Shown here piece by piece: positions 49,549-57,356 of a DNA stretch of 64,000 nt. Location: the NCBI GenBank assembly GCA_021792135.1, contig JAJYVF010000005.1, positions 62,001 to 126,000 of the forward strand, in the 5' to 3' direction. The notes beneath the pieces were generated by a model. The model did no database searches and had not been told where the DNA came from. It was given only the letters and a program-made list of their open reading frames with translations. This DNA is from Acidobacteriota bacterium (GTDB lineage: Bacteria > Acidobacteriota > Terriglobia > Terriglobales > Acidobacteriaceae). Every line of letters begins with the position of its first letter. Within the stretch, counting starts at the first letter, position 1. A program made the position numbers and the translations under genes.

Positions 49549-49599
49549 CTGCCGCAGGGCATGGCGGCAGCGCACAGTTCCCGCCGCTCGAACGGCGGG
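49549..49599 (+). terminator. Two hairpins between the peroxiredoxin gene and tRNA-Cys
   Basis: CTGCCGC-AGGGCATG-GCGGCAG (49549-49570) and CCCGCCG-CTCGAA-CGGCGGG (49580-49599), both with perfect stems. They probably end the peroxiredoxin mRNA or shape the tRNA precursor. Confidence 0.5.
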
Positions 49600-49608
49600 G
49601 TTCAATGA

Positions 49609-49684
49609 GCACCGGTGGCGAAGTGGCTAACGCGCTGGTCTGCAAAACCAGTATTCGCCGGTTCAATCCCGGCCCGGTGCTCCA
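49609..49684 (+). tRNA. tRNA-Cys (GCA)
   Basis: 76 bases with encoded CCA. Acceptor GCACCGG / CCGGTGC, D arm GCG/CGC, anticodon stem CTGGT / ACCAG with loop CTGCAAA (anticodon GCA), T arm GCCGG-TTCAATC-CCGGC. The discriminator base is U73, the main identity base of tRNA-Cys. It sits between two Cys-leader units. Confidence 0.97.
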
Positions 49685-49744
49685 GCCCTCTTCAGTAATG
49701 TAAGACGATTGGGATCCGAGCAGTCAGCCAGTCTGCCAGCAGTC

Positions 49745-49773
49745 TTGACCCCGCGCGATTCTGCCGGTAGTAT
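49745..49773 (+). promoter_or_regulatory. Promoter of the Cys leader / sulfite reductase operon
   Basis: TTGACC (49745-49750), 17-base spacer, TAGTAT (49768-49773), then seven bases to the leader ATG at 49781. TATAAG at 49771 is a possible alternative -10. Geometry equals that of the first unit (36 bases from -35 to ATG). Confidence 0.65.
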
Positions 49774-49780
49774 AAGCGCA

Positions 49781-49849
49781 ATGGCTATGTGCCCCACTCC
49801 GGCTGTCTGCTGCGCTTGTTGTTGCGCGCTGCGCCGGACTTGTGGGTGA
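49781..49849 (+). CDS. Cysteine-rich leader peptide (22 aa)
   Basis: ATG GCT start, TGA at 49847-49849. Seven Cys: MAMC at the start, CCACCC at residues 10-15, and one near the end (TCG). No ribosome site and probable leaderless start. A terminator hairpin lies 29 bases after the stop, and the sulfite reductase gene starts 87 bases after the stop. TGTGG (49841-49845) at the end of the ORF can pair with CCACA (49884-49888) in the terminator arm, a weaker version of the pairing seen in the first unit. Confidence 0.78.
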   Translation: MAMCPTPAVCCACCCALRRTCG

Positions 49850-49878
49850 GCCTCCCGACTTAGCCTTTCCCCATCAGC

Positions 49879-49911
49879 CCGCGCCACAGCCTCCCTGCTG
49901 GCGCGGTTTTT
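49879..49911 (+). terminator. Intrinsic terminator (attenuator) before the sulfite reductase gene
   Basis: 8-bp stem CCGCGCCA / TGGCGCGG with a 12-base loop, followed by TTTTTC. It ends 25 bases upstream of the sir start and 30 bases after the leader stop codon. Confidence 0.85.
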
Positions 49912-49936
49912 CTTTGCACTCAAAACCGGAGGAGCC

Positions 49937-51640
49937 ATGGCCGACTCGATCGCCGTGAAAGAGACCAAAGCCCAGAAGGCCGAGCGCCTGAAGCGCGAGA
50001 AGAATCCCTGGGACGCTTTTGAAGAGATCCGCGCCTTTGCCCGCAAAGGGCGCTCTTCCGTCCCCGAAGAGTGGAGCACGTACTTCCGCTGGTGGGGCAT
50101 CTACACCCAGGGCGATGGCCTCGGCGTCACCGGAGGCCGCGGCGGCGAAGGCAAATCCACCGACTTCTTCATGATGCGGGTGGCCATCGCCAACGGCATT
50201 CTCACCGCCGCTCAGGCCCGCGTCCTCGCCGAAATCGCGCAGCGGCACGGCCAGAATCTCGCTGACATCACGGTGCGCCAGAACATCCAGTACCACTGGC
50301 TCACCGTCGAGTCGCTGCCCGAGATCATGGAATCTCTTGACGCTGTCGGCCTCTCCCCCAAAGGAGCGTGCGGCGATGTGGTCCGCAATGTCACCGGCTG
50401 CCCGCTCGCCGGCATTGCCCACGACGAGATCATCGACGCCTCGCCCCTCGCTGTCGAGATCGCCAACGAGCTCCGCGGCAACAACGATTTCTACAACCTC
50501 CCGCGGAAGTTCAAGATCTGCGTCAGCGGCTGCCCGGCGTGGTGCTCCTATCCGGAGATCAACGATATCGCCTTTACCGCTGTCCGTCGCGGCGAGGAGG
50601 TCGGCTATTCCGTCCGCGTCGGCGGCGGCCTCTCCAACGAACCGCACATCGCCGTGCGCCTCAATGCCTTCGTTCGTCCCGATCAGGCGCCCGCCGTGGC
50701 CCGCGCCATCGCGCAGATCTTCCGCGACACGCCGGTTCTGCGCGAGAGCCGCGACCGCGCCCGCATGAAATACCTCTTCATGAAGGAGGGCTGGACTGCG
50801 GAGCGGTTCCTCGACGAGATTCACAGCCGCATCGGCTATCAGCTCGATCCTGCCGTCCTCGAGGCGGTGCCCGACGATATCGTCCGCGATCACGCCGGCA
50901 TTCACCGGCAGAAGCAGCCTGGGCTCAGCTACGTGGGCGCCAGCGTCCTGCGCGGACGGCTCAGCGGGGATCAGCTTGCCGCAGTCGCCGATCTCGCCGA
51001 GGCCTTCAGCCATGACGGGCGTGGCGATCTCCGCCTTACCGTCATGCAGAACCTCATCTTCCTCAACATCCCGACGGAGCGCACCGGCGAACTGGCGGCG
51101 GAACTGGAGCTGATCGGGCTCCACGTCGACGGCACGCCCTTCTGGCGCGGCGGCATCGCCTGCACCGGCACCGAGTTCTGCAAGCTGGCCATCACCGAAA
51201 CCAAGGGCTTCCTGCGCTGGCTGGTCGAGGAGATGGAAGAGCGCCTGCCGCAGTTCGACCAGCAGCTTCGCCTGCATGTCACTGGCTGCCCTAACAGCTG
51301 CGGCCAGCACTGGATCGCCGATATTGGCCTCGAGGGCAAGAAGATCAAGCACGAGGGCAAGCTGACCGACGCTTATTACTTCTGCGTTGGCGGTTCGGTC
51401 GGCCGGTACGCCGGCACCGCTCGTCCGGTCGGCTTCCGCACACCGGCTCGTCTTGTCCCGGAGGCCATTGAGCGGCTGCTGCTCCGGTACATGGCCGAGC
51501 GCGAGGCCGAAGAAAGCCTGCGTGCCTGGTTTGCGCGCAGGAGCGATGCTGAGCTGCGGGCTGTGCTCGCAGGCGAAGAGCTTGCTCCCGTCGAGCGCGA
51601 TCTGCCCGGCGGCCGCGTGCCGGCTGAGGTGGCCGGTTAA
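49937..51640 (+). CDS. sir: Siroheme-[4Fe-4S] sulfite/nitrite reductase (ferredoxin-type)
   Basis: 567 aa from ATG 49937 with GGAGGAG upstream. Two homologous halves are seen, each with an N-terminal NIR_SIR ferredoxin-like segment and a siroheme-binding region. The cluster ligands are C409 and C415 (ACTGTEFC) and C451 and C455 (TGCPNSC); TVRQNIQYH carries Arg residues of the siroheme pocket. Six-electron reduction of sulfite to sulfide (or nitrite to ammonia). The Cys-codon attenuator upstream and siroheme synthase genes downstream favour the sulfite role; sequence alone does not exclude nitrite. Confidence 0.92.
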   Translation: MADSIAVKETKAQKAERLKREKNPWDAFEEIRAFARKGRSSVPEEWSTYFRWWGIYTQGDGLGVTGGRGGEGKSTDFFMMRVAIANGILTAAQARVLAEIAQRHGQNLADITVRQNIQYHWLTVESLPEIMESLDAVGLSPKGACGDVVRNVTGCPLAGIAHDEIIDASPLAVEIANELRGNNDFYNLPRKFKICVSGCPAWCSYPEINDIAFTAVRRGEEVGYSVRVGGGLSNEPHIAVRLNAFVRPDQAPAVARAIAQIFRDTPVLRESRDRARMKYLFMKEGWTAERFLDEIHSRIGYQLDPAVLEAVPDDIVRDHAGIHRQKQPGLSYVGASVLRGRLSGDQLAAVADLAEAFSHDGRGDLRLTVMQNLIFLNIPTERTGELAAELELIGLHVDGTPFWRGGIACTGTEFCKLAITETKGFLRWLVEEMEERLPQFDQQLRLHVTGCPNSCGQHWIADIGLEGKKIKHEGKLTDAYYFCVGGSVGRYAGTARPVGFRTPARLVPEAIERLLLRYMAEREAEESLRAWFARRSDAELRAVLAGEELAPVERDLPGGRVPAEVAG

Positions 51641-51650
51641 GGAGATTCGT

Positions 51651-52289
51651 GTGACCCTGCTACCCATTTTTCTTCGGCTGGACCGGCGTCCCTGCCTCGT
51701 GGTCGGCGCCGGCACCGTCGCCCTAAGCAAGATCGAGAGCCTGCGGAGCGCGGCGGCGAACATCACCGTGGTCGCTCCGGAGGCGGTCCCGCAGATCCGC
51801 GAAATGGCGGATCGGGGATTGCTCCGCTGGCGTCAGCGTGTCTTTGGAGCGTCTGATCTGGACGGCGCCTTTCTGGTGATCGCCGCCACCAACAGCAGCC
51901 AGACAAACCAGGCCGTGTATCAGGAAGCCCAGCGGCGAAACGTGCTCTGTAACGCCGTGGACGATCCGCCCAACTGCGACTTCTATTTTGGATCGGTCGT
52001 AGCCCGCGGGGACCTGCAGATCGCTATCTCCACGGCCGGCGAGAGTCCTGCGTTCGCCCAGCGGCTGCGCCGGGAAATCGACGAGCAGCTTCCAGGCGAC
52101 CTTGGGCCCTGGCTTTCGGAGATCGGTGCCCTGCGCCGCGAGGTCCGCGCCGCAACATCTCCGGGCTCAGCTCGTAACCTGCTGCTCCATGAACTGGCCC
52201 AGCGCCAGCTCTGCAGCTCCCCTTCGTGCCCGGCACGGCAGTTTGCCCGGGAGCGGATTCAGTCCCTGAAGAACGAGGTGCCCGCATGA
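51651..52289 (+). CDS. Precorrin-2 dehydrogenase / sirohydrochlorin ferrochelatase (siroheme synthase N-domain)
   Basis: 212 aa from GTG 51651 with AAGGAG upstream. The Met8/CysG N-terminal NAD domain is seen: PIFLRLDRRPCLVVGAGTVALSKIESL, the VVAPE strand, DLDGAFLVIAATN, and DDPPNCDFYFGSVVARGDLQIAISTAGESPAFAQRLRREI. It oxidises precorrin-2 and inserts Fe2+ to make siroheme for the reductase before it. Overlaps the next gene by four bases. Confidence 0.92.
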   Translation: MTLLPIFLRLDRRPCLVVGAGTVALSKIESLRSAAANITVVAPEAVPQIREMADRGLLRWRQRVFGASDLDGAFLVIAATNSSQTNQAVYQEAQRRNVLCNAVDDPPNCDFYFGSVVARGDLQIAISTAGESPAFAQRLRREIDEQLPGDLGPWLSEIGALRREVRAATSPGSARNLLLHELAQRQLCSSPSCPARQFARERIQSLKNEVPA

Positions 52290-53074
52290 CTGCTGCGGCG
52301 CATCCCGGAACTGTGTCCCTGGTGGGCGCCGGTCCCGGCGATCCGGAACTGCTGACGCTGAAGGCTGCTCGCCTGCTCGCCTCCGCGGACATCGTGCTCC
52401 ACGACGATCTGGTTCCGGCGGCTGTGCTGGCCCATGCCGAACGCGCTTTAATCATCAACGTCGGCAAGCGCTGTGGGCGAAAGAACCTGACCCAGGAACA
52501 GATCGAGGCGATGATGGTGGAGCACGCCCGCCGCGGCCTTTCCGTGGTTCGCCTCAAATCCGGCGATCCGCTCGTCTTCGGCCGCGCCGGCGAGGAAATG
52601 GATGCCCTCCGCGCGGCCGGGATTCCCTTCGAGGTCGTTCCCGGCATTACTGCGGCCTTTGCCGCAGCGGCCGCGATCCAGCGTCCGCTCACCGACCGCC
52701 GCAGCGCCTCGAGCATCAGCTTCTCGTCCGGCCATCATGCGCCGGGATCGGCGCTGCAGCCAGCGTCGCTCTCCGGAGCCACGCGTGTGGTCTACATGCC
52801 GGGACACGACCTGCATGCCATCGCAGCGCAACTGCGCAGCGATGGACTCTCTCCGGGGCTGCCCTGCGTCATCGTCTCCCGGGCTGCCCAGCCCGACCAG
52901 CAGATCCTGGGCACGACCCTGACTGATCTGGACCGGGTTGCGCCCCTGCCGGCGCCCTCCATCCTGCTGGTCGGCGAGACGCTGGCGCAAAGGCAGCCAG
53001 AGGCGGTCGATAGTCTGGCAGAATGCGGGCCGGCGGCCACCGCGGCAGCGCCGCCGCTGACGCTCGGTCTGTAG
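52286..53074 (+). CDS. cobA: Uroporphyrinogen-III C-methyltransferase
   Basis: 262 aa from ATG 52286, overlapping the previous stop. SUMT motifs: VSLVGAGPGDPELLTLKA at the N-terminus, VLHDDLVP, VVRLKSGDPLVFGRAGEE, VVPGITAAFAAAA and the family's PLTDRRSASSISFSSGH segment. It makes precorrin-2 from uroporphyrinogen III using SAM. Together with the preceding gene it replaces the fused CysG, so the operon makes both the sulfite reductase and its cofactor. Confidence 0.93.
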   Translation: MTAAAHPGTVSLVGAGPGDPELLTLKAARLLASADIVLHDDLVPAAVLAHAERALIINVGKRCGRKNLTQEQIEAMMVEHARRGLSVVRLKSGDPLVFGRAGEEMDALRAAGIPFEVVPGITAAFAAAAAIQRPLTDRRSASSISFSSGHHAPGSALQPASLSGATRVVYMPGHDLHAIAAQLRSDGLSPGLPCVIVSRAAQPDQQILGTTLTDLDRVAPLPAPSILLVGETLAQRQPEAVDSLAECGPAATAAAPPLTLGL

Positions 53075-53102
53075 TCCAGCTCAGCGCAGGCGAAAAATCC
53101 GG

Positions 53103-53513
53103 TCACGCGTCTGACGCACCGCCGAGGGTGTAATCGAATTCGTAGAAGTGTTGCTTGCCCTCTATACGAATGGTCATCGAACCGGCAATGCCCGTCAGGT
53201 CGCCCGTGCCCGAATCCGGCACCACGGTGATATTCATCTCCGGCACATTCCGATTCATTGTGGCGCGGTGCTGCAGCACGAAGCTCCCGCTCCTGCCGCT
53301 GAGGATTCCCGTGACGCGCTCCATCGCCACGTACCCGCCGGAGCCTTTCTCCCGGTCGAGGAGACTCAGGATCTCGCCCTGGCTGATGCCCTGCAGGTCG
53401 CCCTCGAACTCCTTTTCCATGGACATCCTGCCCAGTCCGGCGGAATCCGCCTGCGGGTTGTCCGGTTTCTGTGGAACCAGCTTCACTGCGAAGGTGCCGC
53501 GCGCCTCGTCCAT
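53103..53513 (-). CDS. DUF3224 family protein
   Basis: 136 aa from ATG 53513. The family pattern is complete: GTFAVKLVPQK, GLGRMSMEKEFEGDLQG, GYVAMERVTGILSGRSGSFVLQHRATM, ITVVPDSGTGDLTGIAGSMTIRI, HFYEFDYTL. It is a single beta-barrel-like domain of unknown function, sometimes annotated by similarity to allene oxide cyclase barrels. It is convergent with the sulfite reductase operon. Confidence 0.85.
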   Translation of the reverse strand: MDEARGTFAVKLVPQKPDNPQADSAGLGRMSMEKEFEGDLQGISQGEILSLLDREKGSGGYVAMERVTGILSGRSGSFVLQHRATMNRNVPEMNITVVPDSGTGDLTGIAGSMTIRIEGKQHFYEFDYTLGGASDA

Positions 53514-53770
53514 GGCCGCAGCATAACACTGGTCATTCCCTGCCCGTTTGCGCATCCGATGCCGCCATGGACAGGCATGGCGGCCTCTTCCATCCCACGC
53601 TGCTTCCGATTCCTGCACTCGTGCGATGTCACCGGAAGCAAACCCGGAACTCGGCCGAAGATCGGCTTCCTGCCGGTGACCCTGTCGCAGCGAATATCAG
53701 TCCGGCCAGCAATACGACTGTAGAGGACTCTCATCTCCAGGTGAGTGCGCCCTGCCGGGCGCACCAACAG

Positions 53771-53798
53771 AAAGGCCCGGGTCTCCACCCGAGCCTTC
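53771..53798 (-). terminator. Intrinsic terminator of the Ig-like protein gene
   Basis: AAGGC-T-CGGGT / ACCCG-G-GCCTT read on the minus strand, with a GGAG loop, followed by TCTGTT. It lies 35 bases after the stop of the Ig-domain gene. The rest of 53514-53770 shows nothing recognised. Confidence 0.75.
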
Positions 53799-53832
53799 CA
53801 GTCCCTGTTGCCTGTTTCCCGTCCCCTGCTTC

Positions 53833-54798
53833 TCACTTCACCGTCAGCGCCACGCAGACCGCCCCGGAACAGTTCGGATCCGTAGAGGTCGCCTGGGTGA
53901 TCGCCGTCCCGTTCGATGAGTAGGCGGACACCACCACCGTGAAGTTCCCGGGGCGCGTGCCGAAGTTCGGCGACGGCTGGTAGTTCAGGTAGTTGTAGCG
54001 GATATTACATGCCGTCAGCCCCATGGTCGCTGCGCCCAGCAGCATCACCACCCCCAGAATGCGCAGCGCTCCCCAGTTCTTCCGCCGCAGCGCCCCGATC
54101 CCGGCCAGTACCAGCACGCCCGGAATCAGAATTGCGTAAACCGCCCGCGATCTCCCGCCGAGTTCAGGCTGATTCAAGCCCACGCCCGACCGCGCCTGCG
54201 TCGTGATCTGCATGGCGCTGAGCACGGAGCCGTTCGCCGGAGGTGTGGCCACCAGCGGATTGAAATTGCAGGTGGAAGCTGGCGGTAGATTCGAACATGA
54301 CAGGTTCACCGCCCCCGAAAATCCATTTTGCGACGTGATGGTGAGGTTGACGTTCGCGTACTGGCCGGAGTTCACCGTCACCGAAGACGGGCTGGCGGTG
54401 ACCGTGAATCCCGGCAGCCCGCCGGCCTGCTGCGGAATCGCCGTGCTCGCATCCGAATTCGCGAAGGCCGCATCACCGTGGTAAACAGCCGTGACGTTTT
54501 TCGCCCAGTCTGGCGCATTCGTCAGGCTCAGCGTCGCCGTTCCGTCATGCACAAAAACGGATCCCAGCGATCCCCTGGTCGTCTCGAAGCTCACCGAGCC
54601 TTCTGACACAGACTCGCCCGCCGCGCCGCCTACTTTCGCCGTCAGGTTCAGCGTGCCGCCGCCATCGCGCTCGGCCGAGAGCTGCGTCCGCGTGGCAACC
54701 TGCGCCTGCGCTGTCGCGCCGGCCATCAGGCAAAGGCAGGCAAAGATCCCCGTGCTGAAGGAAAGAGGGGCAATGTGCTTCCGGAACAGCGAAATCAT
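53833..54798 (-). CDS. Secreted Ig-like repeat protein with C-terminal membrane segment
   Basis: 321 aa from ATG 54798. Residues about 8-32 are a signal peptide (CLCLMAGATAQAQ). A Big/Ig-like beta domain (about 35-125: TATLSLTNAPDWAKNVTAVYHGDAAFANSDAS) and a second Ig-like repeat (about 130-215: FTVTASPSSVTVNSGQYANVNLTITSQNGFSGAVNLSC) follow. Near the C-terminus are two hydrophobic stretches (about 222-240 and 250-266) before a last strand with Cys. This layout is common among acidobacterial surface proteins of unknown function. Confidence 0.68.
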   Translation of the reverse strand: MISLFRKHIAPLSFSTGIFACLCLMAGATAQAQVATRTQLSAERDGGGTLNLTAKVGGAAGESVSEGSVSFETTRGSLGSVFVHDGTATLSLTNAPDWAKNVTAVYHGDAAFANSDASTAIPQQAGGLPGFTVTASPSSVTVNSGQYANVNLTITSQNGFSGAVNLSCSNLPPASTCNFNPLVATPPANGSVLSAMQITTQARSGVGLNQPELGGRSRAVYAILIPGVLVLAGIGALRRKNWGALRILGVVMLLGAATMGLTACNIRYNYLNYQPSPNFGTRPGNFTVVVSAYSSNGTAITQATSTDPNCSGAVCVALTVK

Positions 54799-55009
54799 TC
54801 GTGAGGAACTCTCTTGGAAAAGCCTCCGCGCAATCCTGCCCGTTCCCGGCATGCACCACTCCGCCCGGATCGGACGCTCAGGTTCCTGCGCTGGAAATGC
54901 TATTGTATCCGACGCGCGGCAGCCCTGGCATCACGTGGCATCCTGCGTTCCCGCCGCCGCGGGTTTACGATTCTTGGTTGCTCATCCGAAGACTCCGAGG
55001 CACACCGTC

Positions 55010-56227
55010 ATGGACACCACGCTCTCCCAGCGCCCGCAGCTTCAGTACCTCACCACGCAGCTCGACGAGCTGAAACAGAAGGGAACTCATTTCCGCCTGC
55101 GCGTCCTCGAAGACGCGCAGGCCCCCGTCTGCACCTACGACGGCAAGCGGGTCATCAATCTCGCTTCCAACAACTATCTCGGCCTCTGCAATCATCCGAA
55201 GCTCCGCGAAGCCGCCATCCAGGCCATCAAAGACTACGGCGTTGGCTCCGGCGCCGTCCGCACCATTGCCGGCACCATGAAGATCCACATGGTCCTCGAA
55301 GAGAAAATCGCCCACTTCAAGAACGTCGAAGCCTGCGTCGTCTTCCAGAGCGGATTCACCGCCAACGCCGGCACCGTCTCCGCCCTCCTCGGCAAGGAAG
55401 ACTTCATCATCTCCGACGAGCTCAACCACGCCTCCATCATCGACGGCGCCCGTCTCTCCCGCGCCAAAATCAAAGTCTTCCGCCATAAGGACGTCGCCCA
55501 CGCCGAAGATCTCCTGAAAGAAGTGCAGAACGAGCCCGGCCGCAAGCTCCTGATCACCGACGGCGTCTTTTCCATGGACGGCGACATCGGCCCTGTCGAC
55601 AAGCTCGCCGATCTGGCCAAGAAGCACGGCGCCATCATGATGGTCGATGATGCCCATGCCTCGGGCGTTCTCGGCCGCAACGGCCGCGGCACCATCGACC
55701 ATTTCCACTGCCACGGCCGCGTCGATATTCAGGTCGGCACCTTATCCAAGGCCATCGGCGCCATCGGCGGCTACGTCTGCGGCTCGCGGGATCTCATTGA
55801 CTTCCTCTATCACCGCGCTCGCCCCTTCCTCTTCTCCACCTCCCATCCGCCATCGGTCACCGCCACCTGCATCGCCGCCTTCGACCTTCTCGAACAGGAG
55901 CCCGAGCGCATCGAGCGCCTCTGGGACAACACCCGCTACTTCAAGGTCGAACTGGGCCGCCTCGGCTTCAACATCGGCGGCATCAACACCCCGGCCAGCG
56001 AGACGCCTATCACCCCCATCATCATCGGCGACGGCCGCCAGACCATGGACTTCTCCAGGGCCCTCTTCGAGGCCGGCGTCCTCGGGACCGGCATCGCGTT
56101 TCCGACGGTGCCCGAAGGCAAAGCCCGCATCCGCACCATCATGACCAGTGAGCACACCCGCGAGCAGCTCGACCAGGCCCTCGCAACCCTGGAGAAAACA
56201 GCAAGGAAGCTGGGGATTTTGAACTAG
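55010..56227 (+). CDS. kbl: Alpha-oxoamine synthase (glycine C-acetyltransferase / BioF-like)
   Basis: 405 aa from ATG 55010. PLP-fold type I: NLASNNYLGLCNHP, GSGAVRTIAGT, VFQSGFTANAGTV, DELNHASIIDGARLSRA, DGVFSMDGDIGP, MVDDAHASGVLG, and the PLP-lysine K247 in GTLSKAIGAIGGY. It condenses an amino acid with an acyl-CoA. The closest match by motifs is 2-amino-3-ketobutyrate CoA ligase, but no threonine dehydrogenase is nearby, and 8-amino-7-oxononanoate or a serine-type oxoamine synthase cannot be excluded. The frame stays open far upstream, but that part overlaps the divergent Ig gene. Confidence 0.85.
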   Translation: MDTTLSQRPQLQYLTTQLDELKQKGTHFRLRVLEDAQAPVCTYDGKRVINLASNNYLGLCNHPKLREAAIQAIKDYGVGSGAVRTIAGTMKIHMVLEEKIAHFKNVEACVVFQSGFTANAGTVSALLGKEDFIISDELNHASIIDGARLSRAKIKVFRHKDVAHAEDLLKEVQNEPGRKLLITDGVFSMDGDIGPVDKLADLAKKHGAIMMVDDAHASGVLGRNGRGTIDHFHCHGRVDIQVGTLSKAIGAIGGYVCGSRDLIDFLYHRARPFLFSTSHPPSVTATCIAAFDLLEQEPERIERLWDNTRYFKVELGRLGFNIGGINTPASETPITPIIIGDGRQTMDFSRALFEAGVLGTGIAFPTVPEGKARIRTIMTSEHTREQLDQALATLEKTARKLGILN

Positions 56228-56529
56228 ATGAAGTGCAGGTGCAGGCGGCCGGATCCATCGCGGCGGCGCTGGTCCTGCTGTGCGAAGCTCCTGAGGGAGG
56301 TGACGGGAGGATTCGGCATGCAGCGCCGGTGATCACGTTCTCAGGAACTGTTGCGAGCCTCCTCATAATGCGGGCGCTTCACATCCTGCAAACGGGCGAA
56401 ACGCAGCTATCTTTCTTCGAACGATGAGACGGGATCATTGCCCCATGTTTGTCCGCAGTCAGCAGACACGGGAACCCACGCAGGCCAGGCGCCAACCTGC
56501 GCTCGCTATACTCAAAGCAGAGGTCCTCG
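56228..56529. promoter_or_regulatory. Intergenic region with likely trpC promoter
   Basis: About 300 bases with no gene. TATACT (56507-56512) is a good -10 seventeen bases before the TTG start of trpC; no clear -35, Trp-rich leader ORF or attenuator was found. Confidence 0.4.
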
Positions 56530-57351
56530 TTGTTGCATCTCGAACGTATTCTCACCCAAACCCGCGCCACGGTCGCCGAACGCCGCGCAAGCGTCCCTTT
56601 CCCCGATCTGGAACGCCGCGCCGCCCAGCACAAGCCCCGCGGATTCGCCCGCGCCCTGCGTATCGCAGCCGCCACCGGCCCCGCCATCATCGCTGAACTC
56701 AAAAAAGCCTCGCCCTCGAAAGGCCTCATCCGCCCCGACTTCGACCCACAATCCCTGGCTGCTCAGCTTGAACAGGGCGGAGCCGCTGCCCTCTCCGTCC
56801 TCACCGACGAGCCCTTCTTCCAGGGCAGCCTTGCTAACCTCGAACTCGCCTCGCAGGCCACGCAGATCCCCTGCCTGCGCAAGGACTTCATCGTCGACGA
56901 GTACCAGATCCTCGAAGCTCGCTCCCATCGCGCCGACGCCATCCTCCTCATCGTCGCCGCCCTTACCAACGCGGAACTCACCCGCTTCACCGCCGCCGCC
57001 CACCAGCACGAGCTGGACGTCCTCTGCGAAGTCCATACCGCCGAAGAGCTGGCACGCGCCAGCGACCTCGGCTGCGACGCTTACGGTGTCAACAACCGAG
57101 ACCTGCGCACCTTCGAAACCCGTCTCGAAACCTCCGTCCGCCTCGCCGCAGAGCTTCCGCCCCAGGCCGTCCACGTCGCCGAAAGCGGCATCCACACCGC
57201 CGACGACCTGCGCCAGCTCCGATCCGCCGGCTTCCACGCGTTCCTCATCGGCGAATCCCTCATGCGCCAGCCCCAACCCGGCGCTGCCCTCGAAGCCCTG
57301 CTGCGCGCCGCCGCCCAGCCCTTCCCCGAAATTCTCGTCGAGCGTGCCTGA
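56530..57351 (+). CDS. trpC: Indole-3-glycerol-phosphate synthase
   Basis: 273 aa starting from TTG 56530 (a second TTG follows at 56533), with AGAGG just upstream; the frame is open further back but without family similarity. The IGPS barrel shows the substrate-binding motif ELKKASPSKGLIR (about 82-94), LRKDFIVDEYQILEARSHRADAILLI, and GVNNRDLRTF and AESGIHT near the C-terminus. It closes the ring of 1-(o-carboxyphenylamino)-1-deoxyribulose-5P in tryptophan synthesis. Five bases separate it from trpF. Confidence 0.92.
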   Translation: MLHLERILTQTRATVAERRASVPFPDLERRAAQHKPRGFARALRIAAATGPAIIAELKKASPSKGLIRPDFDPQSLAAQLEQGGAAALSVLTDEPFFQGSLANLELASQATQIPCLRKDFIVDEYQILEARSHRADAILLIVAALTNAELTRFTAAAHQHELDVLCEVHTAEELARASDLGCDAYGVNNRDLRTFETRLETSVRLAAELPPQAVHVAESGIHTADDLRQLRSAGFHAFLIGESLMRQPQPGAALEALLRAAAQPFPEILVERA

Positions 57352-57356
57352 CCCCT

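Noticed and set aside
56228-56529. Trp-codon leader/attenuator before trpC
   Set aside because: Searched for because of the Cys leaders downstream of hfq; no short ORF with TGG runs and no terminator hairpin were found.
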